Shown: positions 33,165 through 42,297, counted from the first letter of the stretch. The stretch: DNA of 64,000 nucleotides from DAOPXV01 sp964551445 (GCA_964551445.1 CAZKCG010000020.1:11526-75525), one strand, 5' to 3'. A program made the numbers and translations. The notes: a model not told the origin generated them from the letters alone.

Positions 33165-34497
33165 CTTTTACACTTCCCTTCTTTTCAAGCTTTTTAACGG
33201 GGTTGATGACGACCAGCGAATGGCCTTCGGGATACATATATTTTTCCGCGGCTTTTTTCAGGTCCTCTTTAGTGACTTTTTTTATATCGCCGAGGTATGA
33301 GTCGAGTTTGGCTTCCGTTGATACTGTAAGCATTTCGCCTATGTATTCGGCCATTCCTTCGTAGTTCTGGTGCGCGAGGATATATGATGTTTCGATCTGG
33401 TTCTTGGCTTTGTCGAGTTCTTCAGGGGTTATGGCGCCATTTTTAACGGCTTCGATGTCCTTGAAGAAAAGCTCTTTGGCCTTGTCGACGTTATGCGAGT
33501 CGAGTACCATCATCGTGACCAGTGCGCCGGAAGAACGGAAATTCCAGCTGGTGTTCATGACGGTTTCAACGACCTTGTTCTTTTCCTTTAAAAGCTGGTT
33601 CAGGCGTGACGATTCGCCGCCGCCGAGAACCGCGGTGAGCACTTCGAGAGCCGCAGCGTCGTTTGAATCAGCGGGGACGCCGCGGTATGCTATCGAAAGA
33701 TAGGTCTTTTCAACGTCCATTTTTATTTCCTGGAAACGGGGTTTTTCGATCTTTTCTTCGAATGAGCCGTCAATTTTTTCATTGGGGCCGAAATCGGAAG
33801 TGATGTTTTTGAAAATTTCGGATACTTTGGCTATGGCCGTCTCGGCTTTGATATCGCCCACTACTACGACCGTCATATTTTTGGGATTGTATTTTTCTTT
33901 GTAGTAGTTATAGATAACGTCGCGCGGCACGGTTTCAATGATATTCTGAAAACCAATTACCGGGTATGAATACGGCAGGTTGTCAAAAAGGTTTTTATGG
34001 ATGGCCTTGTATAACACCCTGAAAGGCTGGTCCGCGCCCATTTTTATTTCTTCGATGACGACCTTGCGTTCTCTTTCGACCTCTTCCGTGTCGAGGGCCG
34101 AGTTGAGCACGCCATCCACCTCTACGTCGAGCATTTTATCGAAGTAGCATGATGCGCCTGTGGCCTGATAGTAAGTATAATCATAATAGGTCGCGGCGTT
34201 GTTGGTAGCGCCGATAGCGTCTAACTCGCGGTCTATTTCGCCGACCTTGCGTTTTTTAGTCCCCTTGAAAAGGAGATGTTCAAGGAAATGCGACATTCCG
34301 CGTGTTTTGTAGGATTCGTGAACTCCTCCGGTTCTTATCCATATCTGGATCGCTACCAGAGGATTGTTGTGATCTTCCATGACGTAAACCTTTACGCCGT
34401 TTGGCAGACTTCCGGAAACGAGGTTCGATTTCGCCGCGGCCGCGCCCGAGAATAAGACGCAGAGGGCCAGAGCGAAAATTAAAACTCTGAACTTCAT
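33154..34497 (-). CDS. M16-family zinc metalloprotease, catalytic partner
   Basis: A 447-residue exported zinc peptidase. A signal peptide (RVLIFALALCVLFSGAAA) is followed by the inverted zinc motif HFLEH at 70-74, with the downstream Glu in the KVVIEEIKM region near 150. The normal two-domain M16B layout follows. It is driven by a consensus promoter (34551-34579, minus strand) and overlaps the inactive partner by 11 nt. It probably degrades short peptides or proteins in the periplasm. Confidence 0.9.
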   Translation of the reverse strand: MKFRVLIFALALCVLFSGAAAAKSNLVSGSLPNGVKVYVMEDHNNPLVAIQIWIRTGGVHESYKTRGMSHFLEHLLFKGTKKRKVGEIDRELDAIGATNNAATYYDYTYYQATGASCYFDKMLDVEVDGVLNSALDTEEVERERKVVIEEIKMGADQPFRVLYKAIHKNLFDNLPYSYPVIGFQNIIETVPRDVIYNYYKEKYNPKNMTVVVVGDIKAETAIAKVSEIFKNITSDFGPNEKIDGSFEEKIEKPRFQEIKMDVEKTYLSIAYRGVPADSNDAAALEVLTAVLGGGESSRLNQLLKEKNKVVETVMNTSWNFRSSGALVTMMVLDSHNVDKAKELFFKDIEAVKNGAITPEELDKAKNQIETSYILAHQNYEGMAEYIGEMLTVSTEAKLDSYLGDIKKVTKEDLKKAAEKYMYPEGHSLVVINPVKKLEKKGSVKGEK

Positions 34498-34550
34498 AAA
34501 GACCTCCCTGTTATTTTTGGAATATTTTATTCTGATGTTAATCCGTCCAA

Positions 34551-34579
34551 ATTATACCTAATCGGAGCGGATTTGTCAA
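34551..34579 (-). promoter_or_regulatory. Sigma-70-type promoter, consensus, for the M16 pair
   Basis: On the minus strand TTGACA (34579-34574) and TATAAT (34556-34551) with exactly 17 bp between them. Confidence 0.87.
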
Positions 34580-34600
34580 TGAAATATAAGCGCGCCTTTT

Positions 34601-35791
34601 TCAGGAAATCCGCTTGTAAATATTAGTTTTCGAACATGTCTGCGCGAAATTTTCATTCCCGCTTTTCCATGAGTCGAAGAGCTCGAAAATGTCTTCCATG
34701 CTTCCGTTTTCAATTACGGTTCGGAGAACGGGTCCGCCGGCGAGGCGGTCAAAGAAGTGAAAACCGCTTTTTGGGCTTACTATAAATTTAAAATCGCCTT
34801 TGAAGTTATCGTGAAAAATTTTTAAAAGCAGTATTCCGAAAAGCATAGACCTGAAGCGCGGTGCCGACGCCGAAAGTGAAATTCCGGAGCATTTGATCTT
34901 TTCAAACTTGGATGAGACCGGGACGAATTCGCAGGGCGTGACCGATATGTTTGAAAATTCTTTATGGGATAGTATTTCCAGCATTTTTACCGCGGCGGTT
35001 TTTCCGTCCGTGAAAGGCGCGCCTATCGTTTGAAACGGAGCGGAGGTCCCGCGGCCTTCAGAAAGATTTGTCCCCTCGAAAAAACATGTTCCGGGATAAA
35101 AAAGCGCCGTTTCGGGCGAAACCATGGCGGGAGAGGGATTTCGCCATGTTAAACCCGTTTCGCGGTAAAACATTTGCGGGATGTAATTTAAAACCGGCAT
35201 GACGCTCAGAAGCGCTTTTTTATATATGTGCGCCGAAAGGTGTCTGGCGAGTTCGCCTATCGTCATCGAGTAGCGCGCCGGGATCAGATAAGGGCACAAT
35301 TCGGATATATATTCTGTTTCGGGAATATTTCCTTCGACCTCCGAGCAGGAAACCGGGTTCGGCCTGTCAAGAACGATAAGGGGTATCTGACAGGCTTCTG
35401 ATGCGGCAAGAGCTATGCCGAGGGCATGAATATAAGTATAAAAACGGACGCCGACGTCCTGTATGTCGAATATCAGAAGGCCGAGGCCGGATCTCTCAAC
35501 GTTATCCGCTATGGCATTTCTGTCATGCCCTTCGGTGAAAAGGCTGAATATGGGGATGTCAAGTTCGGGATGTTTTCCATCGTTTATGTATTCGCCGTCT
35601 TTTATATTCGCGAAGTATCCATGTTCTGGCGAAAACACGCATTTTACCGCAAGTCCGGCTTCGAGCATGGCCGTGAGGTTTATAACGCCGCTGCCGGTAA
35701 CGGCGCTGGAGTTGGAAATAAGTCCTATACCTTTGTATTTTTTATATGACCCGGCGTCGGATAAAAACGAGTCAAGCCCGAATTTTATCAT
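34601..35791 (-). CDS. DUF1343 / NamZ-type exo-beta-N-acetylmuramidase-like protein
   Basis: A 396-residue protein of the DUF1343 family, whose characterised member NamZ removes terminal N-acetylmuramic acid from peptidoglycan fragments. Family segments are visible: GLISNSSAVT (about 22-31), VFSPEHGYFA (about 53-62), LLIFDIQDVGVRFYTY (about 106-121), LDRPNPV and a C-terminal SPKSGFHFFDRLAGG. No obvious signal peptide, so it may act on recycled fragments in the cytoplasm. It is the last gene of the long envelope operon, starting 3 nt after the Pro/Lys-rich protein. Confidence 0.8.
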   Translation of the reverse strand: MIKFGLDSFLSDAGSYKKYKGIGLISNSSAVTGSGVINLTAMLEAGLAVKCVFSPEHGYFANIKDGEYINDGKHPELDIPIFSLFTEGHDRNAIADNVERSGLGLLIFDIQDVGVRFYTYIHALGIALAASEACQIPLIVLDRPNPVSCSEVEGNIPETEYISELCPYLIPARYSMTIGELARHLSAHIYKKALLSVMPVLNYIPQMFYRETGLTWRNPSPAMVSPETALFYPGTCFFEGTNLSEGRGTSAPFQTIGAPFTDGKTAAVKMLEILSHKEFSNISVTPCEFVPVSSKFEKIKCSGISLSASAPRFRSMLFGILLLKIFHDNFKGDFKFIVSPKSGFHFFDRLAGGPVLRTVIENGSMEDIFELFDSWKSGNENFAQTCSKTNIYKRIS

Positions 35792-35794
35792 GGC

Positions 35795-37015
35795 TTAATT
35801 GCCGTCCGGAGTTATATCTTCTTCGATCTCGCCGGCGGGCGCCGTCTTTGCGGGTTTATTCTTCTTTTCGAGCTGCTGCTTTAGTTCTTTTATTCTGTCG
35901 GCGCTGCTTTTAGGTTTATCGGCCTGTTTGGGTTCGGGCGCCGCTTTCTTTTCGTCAGCGGTTGTTTTTTTTACCGCGTCTTTTTCGACGGGTTTAACCG
36001 GCGTATTTTCGAGTTTGGCATCAGGCGCCGGTGTTTTAGCGCTTTTGATCTTTGCCTCTGTTGTTGATGCCGGGGCTTTGGCGTCTTCTTTTATAGTCTC
36101 TTCGCGGATCACTTCGGTTTTTACGGTTTCGACCATTGCTGGCGTGGCTTTGCCTGGATCGGCCGGGGGATTTCCTGCCTGCGGCGCAGGCGTTGAAACT
36201 TCAGCAGTGCCATTTTGCGCCGCCGGTTCGGACTGCGTTTTAGGCGCGTCATAGACCACGGGAACGGGCGCGACCGGCGTCACGCCGAAAAGCTTGACCT
36301 TAAGCCTGTCCCCGAGTTCCTTGACGATCGCGAATTCATAGTCGCCCATCTGATTGGCCGCGACGATCGACATGAAAGGAAAATTTTCGAGCAGCACGTA
36401 TTCGTCGGAGGTCTCTTTTTTCAGATATTGCTTTACCGCGCTGATGTCTTTTTTGAAAGTTTCGGGATTCATTTCTTTTTTATATTCGATGGAGATGAGA
36501 ATGTAAAGCGTATCGTCCTGGCCTTCACGATTTGCGTAAAAGGTCGTGTGAACCACGCGCCAGTTGTTGAACTGGATCCTGTTTTTAAAGGCTTCCTTGG
36601 CGATCTTTGTGAAATCGTTCTGTGAAGTCGCCATGTGAGGGTTGGTTTTCATCTTCGCCGCGGAAGCCATGTTTATTGATTCGGGCAATTCTTCGGCTTT
36701 TAAAGTCAGTTTTTCGATCGAAACTTCCATGCTCGATTGCGCGCCGGCGGGAGCCTGATATGTAAGAGCACCGCCCTTTGGAACGGCGGATATTTCTTCG
36801 GCGGAGGCGGCACCCTTTAAAGAGGGAGCCGGAACCGCGGAAATTTCGCTCGTCACCGGTGCCGGAGCGGCGGCGATGCCGGATAACGCCGGCTGATTTC
36901 CGCCGGGAGCCGGCTGGGGCGCGGCGCCGGATTCGTTTAACGGGCCGTGAATAAGAATAACCGTAAGGGAAGCCAATAAAGCGTTCCTGAGAAAATTTTT
37001 ATAAAAGGTATTCAT
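35795..37015 (-). CDS. Exported Pro/Ala/Lys-rich protein of unknown function
   Basis: A 406-residue protein with a signal segment (NALLASLTVILIHGPLNESG), a folded domain at about 100-235 (with NWRVVHTTFYANREGQDDTL and LPFMSIVAANQMGDYEF pieces) and a long low-complexity Pro/Ala/Lys/Glu C-terminal half. I do not recognise the domain. The disordered tail may tether it to the wall or envelope. It lies between kdsB and the NamZ-type gene in the operon. Confidence 0.65.
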   Translation of the reverse strand: MNTFYKNFLRNALLASLTVILIHGPLNESGAAPQPAPGGNQPALSGIAAAPAPVTSEISAVPAPSLKGAASAEEISAVPKGGALTYQAPAGAQSSMEVSIEKLTLKAEELPESINMASAAKMKTNPHMATSQNDFTKIAKEAFKNRIQFNNWRVVHTTFYANREGQDDTLYILISIEYKKEMNPETFKKDISAVKQYLKKETSDEYVLLENFPFMSIVAANQMGDYEFAIVKELGDRLKVKLFGVTPVAPVPVVYDAPKTQSEPAAQNGTAEVSTPAPQAGNPPADPGKATPAMVETVKTEVIREETIKEDAKAPASTTEAKIKSAKTPAPDAKLENTPVKPVEKDAVKKTTADEKKAAPEPKQADKPKSSADRIKELKQQLEKKNKPAKTAPAGEIEEDITPDGN

Positions 37016-37020
37016 CCTTT

Positions 37021-37776
37021 TTACACTCCTCGTTTATCTTTTAATATTTTTAAAACTTCTTCGAGATCTCCGGGCGTATCGACGCCTTTGTTCACGCATT
37101 GGGTCTTTACGCAGTAGATCCTGTAACCGTTCTCTAAAAATCTCAGCTGTTCGAGCGACTCCGCTTCTTCGCAAACGGATCTTGACAGGCTCGCGAAATC
37201 AAGCAGCGCGTTCCTGGTGTAAGCGTATATTCCTATGTGTTTATATACGTTCTCGAACTGGATCTTCTGGGAGCGGAAGTAAGGAATGGGCGAACGCGAA
37301 AAATACATGGCGAATTGTTTTTTGTCCAGCACAGCCTTAACGCAGTCGGGACTTTTGAATTCGTTCTCGTCTTTTATGGCGGTGACGGCGGTGGTGACCG
37401 AAATTTCGGGATCGGTCAAAAATGGTTTCGTGACGGAATCGATGAGCGAAGGTTCGATAAGAGGCTCGTCGCCCTGTATATTCACATATATGTTACCGTC
37501 GGTTTTAGCCGCTACCTCGCATAAACGGTCTGATCCGCTGCGGCAATATTTGGATGTCATTTCGCAATCGAAGCCCGCTTTTTTCACCACGTCGAAGATA
37601 CGGTCCGAATCCGTCGCCACTATTACTTTTGAAAGATTGGCGGTTTTTGAGGCCGCGTCAGCCACCCACAGTATCATTTCACGGCCGGCTATCTTTACGA
37701 GGGGTTTTTCAGGGAACCTCGTCGATTCGAGCCTTGCCGGTATGACGCCTATTATTTTGATATCCGGTTTTGACAT
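37021..37776 (-). CDS. kdsB: 3-deoxy-manno-octulosonate cytidylyltransferase
   Basis: CMP-Kdo synthetase, which activates Kdo for addition to lipid A. The N-terminal motif GVIPARLESTRFPEKPL is diagnostic, followed by NIQGDEPLI near 98 and MYFSRSPIPY near 165. The 251-residue length is typical. It starts 6 nt downstream of an hldE-type gene, in the operon with gmhA and heptosyltransferase genes, so this organism probably makes Kdo/heptose core lipopolysaccharide. Confidence 0.93.
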   Translation of the reverse strand: MSKPDIKIIGVIPARLESTRFPEKPLVKIAGREMILWVADAASKTANLSKVIVATDSDRIFDVVKKAGFDCEMTSKYCRSGSDRLCEVAAKTDGNIYVNIQGDEPLIEPSLIDSVTKPFLTDPEISVTTAVTAIKDENEFKSPDCVKAVLDKKQFAMYFSRSPIPYFRSQKIQFENVYKHIGIYAYTRNALLDFASLSRSVCEEAESLEQLRFLENGYRIYCVKTQCVNKGVDTPGDLEEVLKILKDKRGV

Positions 37777-37782
37777 TTTAAA

Positions 37783-38292
37783 TTACCTGCCATTTATCTG
37801 AAGTATTTTTTTTATGATGTCGGTCGATGAAACGCCTTCGATCATTTCCGCGCGTATGAGTCTGCCGCCGTATGAGCGGACGAAAGAAGCTCCCACTATC
37901 TCATCCTCGGCGTATTGCGAACCTTTGACGAGCGCGGCCGGTCTTATGAAGCCGATAATGTCTTCGGGCGTAGTTTCGTCGAAAAACACCACGGCGTCGA
38001 CGCATTCGAGCCCGAGAAGCATTTCCGCCCGTTCGTCCTGCGGGACTATGGGGCGGTCGCATCCTTTATTCCGGCGCACCGACGCATCGGTGTTCAGGCC
38101 TATTATCAGGACATCCCCGCTTTCGCGCGACGCCTTAAGATATCGGAGATGACCGACGTGCAGTATGTCGAAACAGCCGTTGGTGAAAACTATTTCACGG
38201 CCGTCATTTTTCACTCCGGCAATAAAAGCCGCCAGCTCTTTTTTAGAGGATACGCTGCTGAAATCGAAAACGGGCTTGTTCTTTAATTTCAT
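37783..38292 (-). CDS. HldE-type cytidylyl/adenylyltransferase (ADP-heptose synthesis), copy 1
   Basis: A nucleotidyltransferase of the HldE C-terminal (RfaE2) family, 169 residues from the ATG at 38292 giving MKLKNKPVFDFSSVSSKKEL. The nucleotide-binding TNGCFDILHVGHL (residues about 36-48), PQDERAEMLLGLECVDAV and GVSSTDIIKKI are present. The start is chosen because the ATG overlaps the gmhA stop as ATGA; a longer reading from 38409 lies inside gmhA and is not family-like. In HldE this domain makes ADP-heptose from heptose-1-phosphate. A second copy is at 41625-42098; no kinase partner lies in the window. Confidence 0.85.
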   Translation of the reverse strand: MKLKNKPVFDFSSVSSKKELAAFIAGVKNDGREIVFTNGCFDILHVGHLRYLKASRESGDVLIIGLNTDASVRRNKGCDRPIVPQDERAEMLLGLECVDAVVFFDETTPEDIIGFIRPAALVKGSQYAEDEIVGASFVRSYGGRLIRAEMIEGVSSTDIIKKILQINGR

Positions 38293-38945
38293 TTCCGGGA
38301 CCCCGCTATCGCCTCTTCCGCTAATTTGCAGAAAATATGGCCGCAGAGTATATGCATCTCCTGGATCTGGGAAGTTACCGGCGACGGGACCTGCAATAGT
38401 ATATCGCATAACTTTTTAGAAAGCATGGCGCCGCCCCCGATACCCGTCATTCCTATCGTTTTCATGCCGGCGTTCTCCGCCGCCGCGAGAGCCTTTATTA
38501 TGTTCGGGGAATTCCCGGAAGTGGAAATGCCTATGAACAGGTCGCCGTTTGCGCCTAACGCTTCAACCTGCCTCGAGAAGATATCCTCAAAGCCGTAGTC
38601 GTTGCCGACGGCGGTCATTACGACGGCGTTGGTGTTCAAGGCTATGCACGGAAGCGCTCGCCTTTCCATGCGGAACCGCCCGACCAGTTCGCCGGCGATA
38701 TGCATCGCGTCCGAAGCCGAGCCGCCGTTTCCGCAGATAAGTATTTTTTTGCCGGAAAGAAGGCATTCGACTATCGCCCGGGTTATATCGGAAATTATGT
38801 CAAGGCATCTTTTTTCCAGTTTAATAAGATTTCCGCGCGCGCCTTCGATATATTCGGTTATAAGGCTCAGCCTGTTTTCGCGCGCAGCGGGATCTTCGCT
38901 CATCATATTATTTGCGCATTCATTGTTTTTAATGTTTTCATCCAT
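38289..38945 (-). CDS. gmhA: Sedoheptulose-7-phosphate isomerase (phosphoheptose isomerase)
   Basis: SIS-domain isomerase starting the ADP-heptose pathway, 218 residues. The CGNGGSASDAMH motif (about 71-82), ISTSGNSPNI and the C-terminal QEMHILCGHIFC are diagnostic. The N-terminus has about 20 extra polar residues relative to the E. coli enzyme. It overlaps the downstream hldE-type gene by 4 nt (ATGA). Confidence 0.92.
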   Translation of the reverse strand: MDENIKNNECANNMMSEDPAARENRLSLITEYIEGARGNLIKLEKRCLDIISDITRAIVECLLSGKKILICGNGGSASDAMHIAGELVGRFRMERRALPCIALNTNAVVMTAVGNDYGFEDIFSRQVEALGANGDLFIGISTSGNSPNIIKALAAAENAGMKTIGMTGIGGGAMLSKKLCDILLQVPSPVTSQIQEMHILCGHIFCKLAEEAIAGSRK

Positions 38946-38970
38946 TCGGGACAGCTTCTCCTTGAAAAAA

Positions 38971-39933
38971 TTATCGTTTCAGTTTTTCGTTTAAGATCGA
39001 GTAGAACAGAGGCACCATGATCTCGTGGCAGCCGATGAAATTGAAGCTTCTGCCGCCGGAACCGATGGTGGGCCTGCTCAAAACGTTAGCGTTCGGACGG
39101 TAATGGCTTATCATGTCGAAATTCGCCGTATGGAAACCCTTTGCGTCGTGGCCGAGATTTCGGACCAGCGTAAGCGCTTTAAGGAAGACTTCCGGCATTA
39201 TAACCGCCGAACCAAGATTTATATAGATCGCGCCGGGTGAAAGCTGCGCGATCTGAGAACAATATTTCTTGAAATCGTTGAAGGTCGCGGAACCTATGGC
39301 AGCGCCGTCGGCGTTCGGATGGACATGGACGATATCGGTTCCTACGGCGATATGGACCGTCGCGGGAACTTCGCATAAGACTGCGTTATAAATAAGCGAA
39401 CTTTCTTTATAAGGCGCCTTTATGCGGCTGATCACCTCGGCTATCTCGCACCCCGCGCCGGTTGAATTTTTCATCGCTTCCGCGAACGCCTCGTTCATGT
39501 GAAACCCCGTCTCATAAGCCATTCCGAAAGAACCGTCGACCAGCGCTTCAGCTACATCCTCCGATGTTTTTCCATTGATCGCTATTTCAAGATCGTGTAT
39601 GGCCGCCGAGCCGTTCATTGATATCATCGAGATGACGCCTCGTTTTATAAGCTCTATCAGGTAAGGGGAAACGCCCGTTTTTATTACGTGGCCGCCTATG
39701 GCGACGATGATCTTTTTCTTTTGTTCGTACGCGTCGCGGACCAGTTCGCAAAAGTCCATAAGGTCTTTCGCGGCCTGAATTTTAGGGAGCCCGGCGATGA
39801 ATTCCGAAAAAGAGCCGCCGGCGAACGCGGCGGGGACCCCGAAATCGTCCTTATCAACTTTGCATTTTCTCGAGCTGAGTGGATATGTTTTGACCTTCTT
39901 GAAGTCTAAGGCAATTGTATTTTTTTTCTTCAT
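38971..39933 (-). CDS. Conserved protein with DHS-like fold (heptose operon)
   Basis: A 320-residue soluble protein. Segments such as AIGGHVIKTGVSPYL, MNGSAAIHDLE, GTDIVHVHPNADG and NANVLSRPT with a final CHEIMVPLF recall a family of deoxyhypusine-synthase-like proteins sometimes found beside gmhA/hldE genes, but I am not certain of the family. HVHP and the Gly-rich loops suggest a nucleotide or metal site. It lies between the ICMT-like methyltransferase and gmhA in the same operon, so a role in envelope sugar synthesis is possible. Function unknown. Confidence 0.65.
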   Translation of the reverse strand: MKKKNTIALDFKKVKTYPLSSRKCKVDKDDFGVPAAFAGGSFSEFIAGLPKIQAAKDLMDFCELVRDAYEQKKKIIVAIGGHVIKTGVSPYLIELIKRGVISMISMNGSAAIHDLEIAINGKTSEDVAEALVDGSFGMAYETGFHMNEAFAEAMKNSTGAGCEIAEVISRIKAPYKESSLIYNAVLCEVPATVHIAVGTDIVHVHPNADGAAIGSATFNDFKKYCSQIAQLSPGAIYINLGSAVIMPEVFLKALTLVRNLGHDAKGFHTANFDMISHYRPNANVLSRPTIGSGGRSFNFIGCHEIMVPLFYSILNEKLKR

Positions 39934-39948
39934 ATTTACCGCGCTTTA

Positions 39949-40518
39949 TTATTTTTTAAGATTTCTTTTAAGTTTGAAAAACAATATCAAAAGGACCACG
40001 GTGACGGCAAGAACGCCGTTATATTCCCTGTTTTTAAAAAAGCTTTTAATGCGTGAGCCGAAATTAGAGAAGAAGAAGCGGAAATTTGAAAAGGCTTCGC
40101 CGAAGCTTTCAAATGTCGGAAAAAAACCGGGCGTTCCCTGTTGATATTCGAGGTAGTAATCGCCGAATTTTTTCTGGAGCTCTTTTTTTTCAGCGCTCAT
40201 CGTGGCGGGATAGACTATCAGGAAAAGGACGTAGTAAACGACGGCCAGCGTCAGATTCATCGATATTATTAAAAGTCCGGTCCCCATGATGAACGAACCG
40301 AGGTAGAGAGGATTTCTGGTGGCTCTATATGGCCCGTCCGTGGTCAGCCTGTCAAGCTTTACTATATAAGACGACGCCCACACTCTTATGAGTTCGCCGA
40401 ATATGGCGATAGCCGCGCCGAACCAGAAGTAGAAGACCGAAACCGGCTTTGACATGATGATTAAGAGTATCGAAAAAACGTAACCGAAACTTACCCTGAT
40501 CTTTCTTATTATTTCCAT
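39949..40518 (-). CDS. Isoprenylcysteine/phospholipid methyltransferase-like membrane protein
   Basis: A 189-residue membrane protein with about four spans. The SAM-binding tail typical of ICMT/PEMT enzymes is seen: LTTDGPYRATRNPLYLGSF (about 79-97) and SAEKKELQKKFGDYYLEYQQ. It probably methylates a lipid or membrane-associated small molecule. It sits 21 nt after the heptosyltransferase. The substrate cannot be inferred. Confidence 0.82.
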   Translation of the reverse strand: MEIIRKIRVSFGYVFSILLIIMSKPVSVFYFWFGAAIAIFGELIRVWASSYIVKLDRLTTDGPYRATRNPLYLGSFIMGTGLLIISMNLTLAVVYYVLFLIVYPATMSAEKKELQKKFGDYYLEYQQGTPGFFPTFESFGEAFSNFRFFFSNFGSRIKSFFKNREYNGVLAVTVVLLILFFKLKRNLKK

Positions 40519-40539
40519 GTGACTGCCCTTCTTTTTTAT

Positions 40540-41619
40540 TTATTTTTTATTGACTGCCGCTTTTAACACCGCGTCAAAGACGCCCCTGACGTTTATCTTT
40601 TTTATGCATCTGAAATCACCCGGAGCGCATCGTTTCTGGTCGCAGGGCCGGCACTTCAGATCCGTGTCGCATATCGCCGTAAAGTTTTTTGAAAGCGGGC
40701 CGAAGGTCTCCGCGTTAGTAGGCCCGAAAAGCCCTATTACCGGACAGACGCCCGTGGCGGCGGCTATGTGCAGAGGTCCGGAATCAGGCCCGATGTAGCA
40801 TTTAGCGAGCCCGGCCAGATTATACAACGCGCCGAGCGAGACCTTTCCGCAGGCTGAAACGACGCTTCCGTTCAATGGCCTGGACTCCGCTTTTATCTGG
40901 AGAAATTCGCCTTCGTCCGACGCGGTGCCGACGAAGATGTGAGCTTTTCTGCCGGCGGAAAGAGCCGGATGTCTTTCGATCATATTTATAAGCGCCGAGT
41001 AATTTTGAGCCGGCCACTTTTTAAAGTTATTTGACGGGCTTATGTGGTACAGGAATATGGTTTCGCCGCCTGAAATATTTTCGGACGCCAGAAAATCATC
41101 GCACTCTTTTTTGGCCAGATCCGCCGATATGAAGGTTGAAATGTCGTCGCGCCCCGGGAAGCCGCATCCGGAGACCAATTCGCCGGGCACGTGTTTTAAA
41201 AGATCTATCTGGTTGACCGCCGAATGGACCGTGAACTTTTCGGGCGGTCTCATGCGGTGCGTGTACAGGCGGCCGCGGCCTTTATAATCATAGCCGACAC
41301 GGATCTTTGCTCCAGAAAAATATGAGAACCATGCTGTTTTGGGGATCCCGTGAAAGTCTATGACGGCGTCATATCTTCTTTTTCTGATCATGAAAAGAAA
41401 CCCGATGTCGTACCGCAATTTTTCAAGGAGGGACCGCCCCGTATTTTTATATAGAACGAAACCGTCCAGAGAAGGATTTTCAACGACAAGATCCGAAAAG
41501 CGTTCATCGACCATCAGGTCAACCGAAGCGTTCGAAAACATGGACCTGGCTACTGAAAAAGCCGGTGTGCACTGGATTATATCGCCTATAGAGCGCAGCC
41601 TGATGAGCAGAACTTTCAT
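40540..41619 (-). CDS. ADP-heptose:lipopolysaccharide heptosyltransferase (GT9)
   Basis: GT9-family transferase, 359 residues, adding heptose to the LPS core. Family segments: VLLIRLRSIGDIIQCTPA (2-19), VDLMVDERF, DFHGIPKTAW and the C-terminal nucleotide-binding GPDSGPLHIAAATG. A C-terminal cysteine group (DLKCRPCDQKRC) is common in such enzymes. The gene lies 5 nt after the hldE-type copy 2. Whether it is heptosyltransferase I, II or III is not decided. Confidence 0.88.
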   Translation of the reverse strand: MKVLLIRLRSIGDIIQCTPAFSVARSMFSNASVDLMVDERFSDLVVENPSLDGFVLYKNTGRSLLEKLRYDIGFLFMIRKRRYDAVIDFHGIPKTAWFSYFSGAKIRVGYDYKGRGRLYTHRMRPPEKFTVHSAVNQIDLLKHVPGELVSGCGFPGRDDISTFISADLAKKECDDFLASENISGGETIFLYHISPSNNFKKWPAQNYSALINMIERHPALSAGRKAHIFVGTASDEGEFLQIKAESRPLNGSVVSACGKVSLGALYNLAGLAKCYIGPDSGPLHIAAATGVCPVIGLFGPTNAETFGPLSKNFTAICDTDLKCRPCDQKRCAPGDFRCIKKINVRGVFDAVLKAAVNKK

Positions 41620-41624
41620 TTAAA

Positions 41625-42098
41625 TTAAACTTCGCTTCTTATTTTTTTTATAATATCCCGCGTGGAATGTGATTTAGGATCGCCGGTTATGACGATCCTG
41701 CCGCCGTAAGAGAGGACAGAATCTCTTTCAGGCACCGTTTCTGCGGTATAATCGGTTCCTTTAGCGTGGATGTCAGGTTTAAGGCGCAATATTACGCCGT
41801 CGGCTGTGGGTTCGTCAAACACTATCACGTAATCGACGTCAGCAAGGGCTGAGAGTATCTCGGCTCTTTCATCCTGCGATGTTATAGATGTTCTGAGTTT
41901 TTTCAATTTTTTCAGGGATTCGTCCGAGTTTATGGCTACCGCGAGTATTCCTCCCAGCTGTTTGGCGTCCCTGAGGTTTCTTATATGGCCGACATGCAGC
42001 AGGTCGAAACATCCGTTGGTGAAAATGAAATTCCTGCCGAGTTTCCCGGCGGCGTATCTGATGCGCTCCAGTTCTTCTATGGTTTTTAATTTGTTCAT
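41625..42098 (-). CDS. HldE-type nucleotidyltransferase (ADP-heptose synthesis), copy 2
   Basis: A 157-residue nucleotidyltransferase of the RfaE2 family. FTNGCFDLLHVGHIRNLRDA (about 26-45), SQDERAEILSALADVDYV and HAKGTDYTAETVPE match, and HSTRDIIKKI closes the protein. It is the first gene of the envelope operon (promoter 42173-42202). It differs in the second half from copy 1 (GDPKSHST versus EMIEGVSST), so the two may act on different sugar phosphates. Confidence 0.85.
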   Translation of the reverse strand: MNKLKTIEELERIRYAAGKLGRNFIFTNGCFDLLHVGHIRNLRDAKQLGGILAVAINSDESLKKLKKLRTSITSQDERAEILSALADVDYVIVFDEPTADGVILRLKPDIHAKGTDYTAETVPERDSVLSYGGRIVITGDPKSHSTRDIIKKIRSEV

Positions 42099-42172
42099 CC
42101 GTTCCCCCGTATGACTTTAAGTAAAAATGCAGGAGCCGGTTTAAACTCCGCTTCTGATTTTTGAGTTGAGAT

Positions 42173-42202
42173 AATATATCATATAGATTCAAATTTGTCC
42201 AA
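42173..42202 (-). promoter_or_regulatory. Promoter for the envelope operon
   Basis: On the minus strand TTGGAC (42202-42197) and TATATT (42178-42173) with 18 bp spacing, about 75 nt upstream of the first gene. Confidence 0.55.
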
Positions 42203-42297
42203 TGCTACGGATAAAAAAATCATAATTTTGTCCGGAGCAATATTCTTGAAATTTGATATACTTTGCGCGGAAGGTGAAACGGAGCAACAAAAAAATA

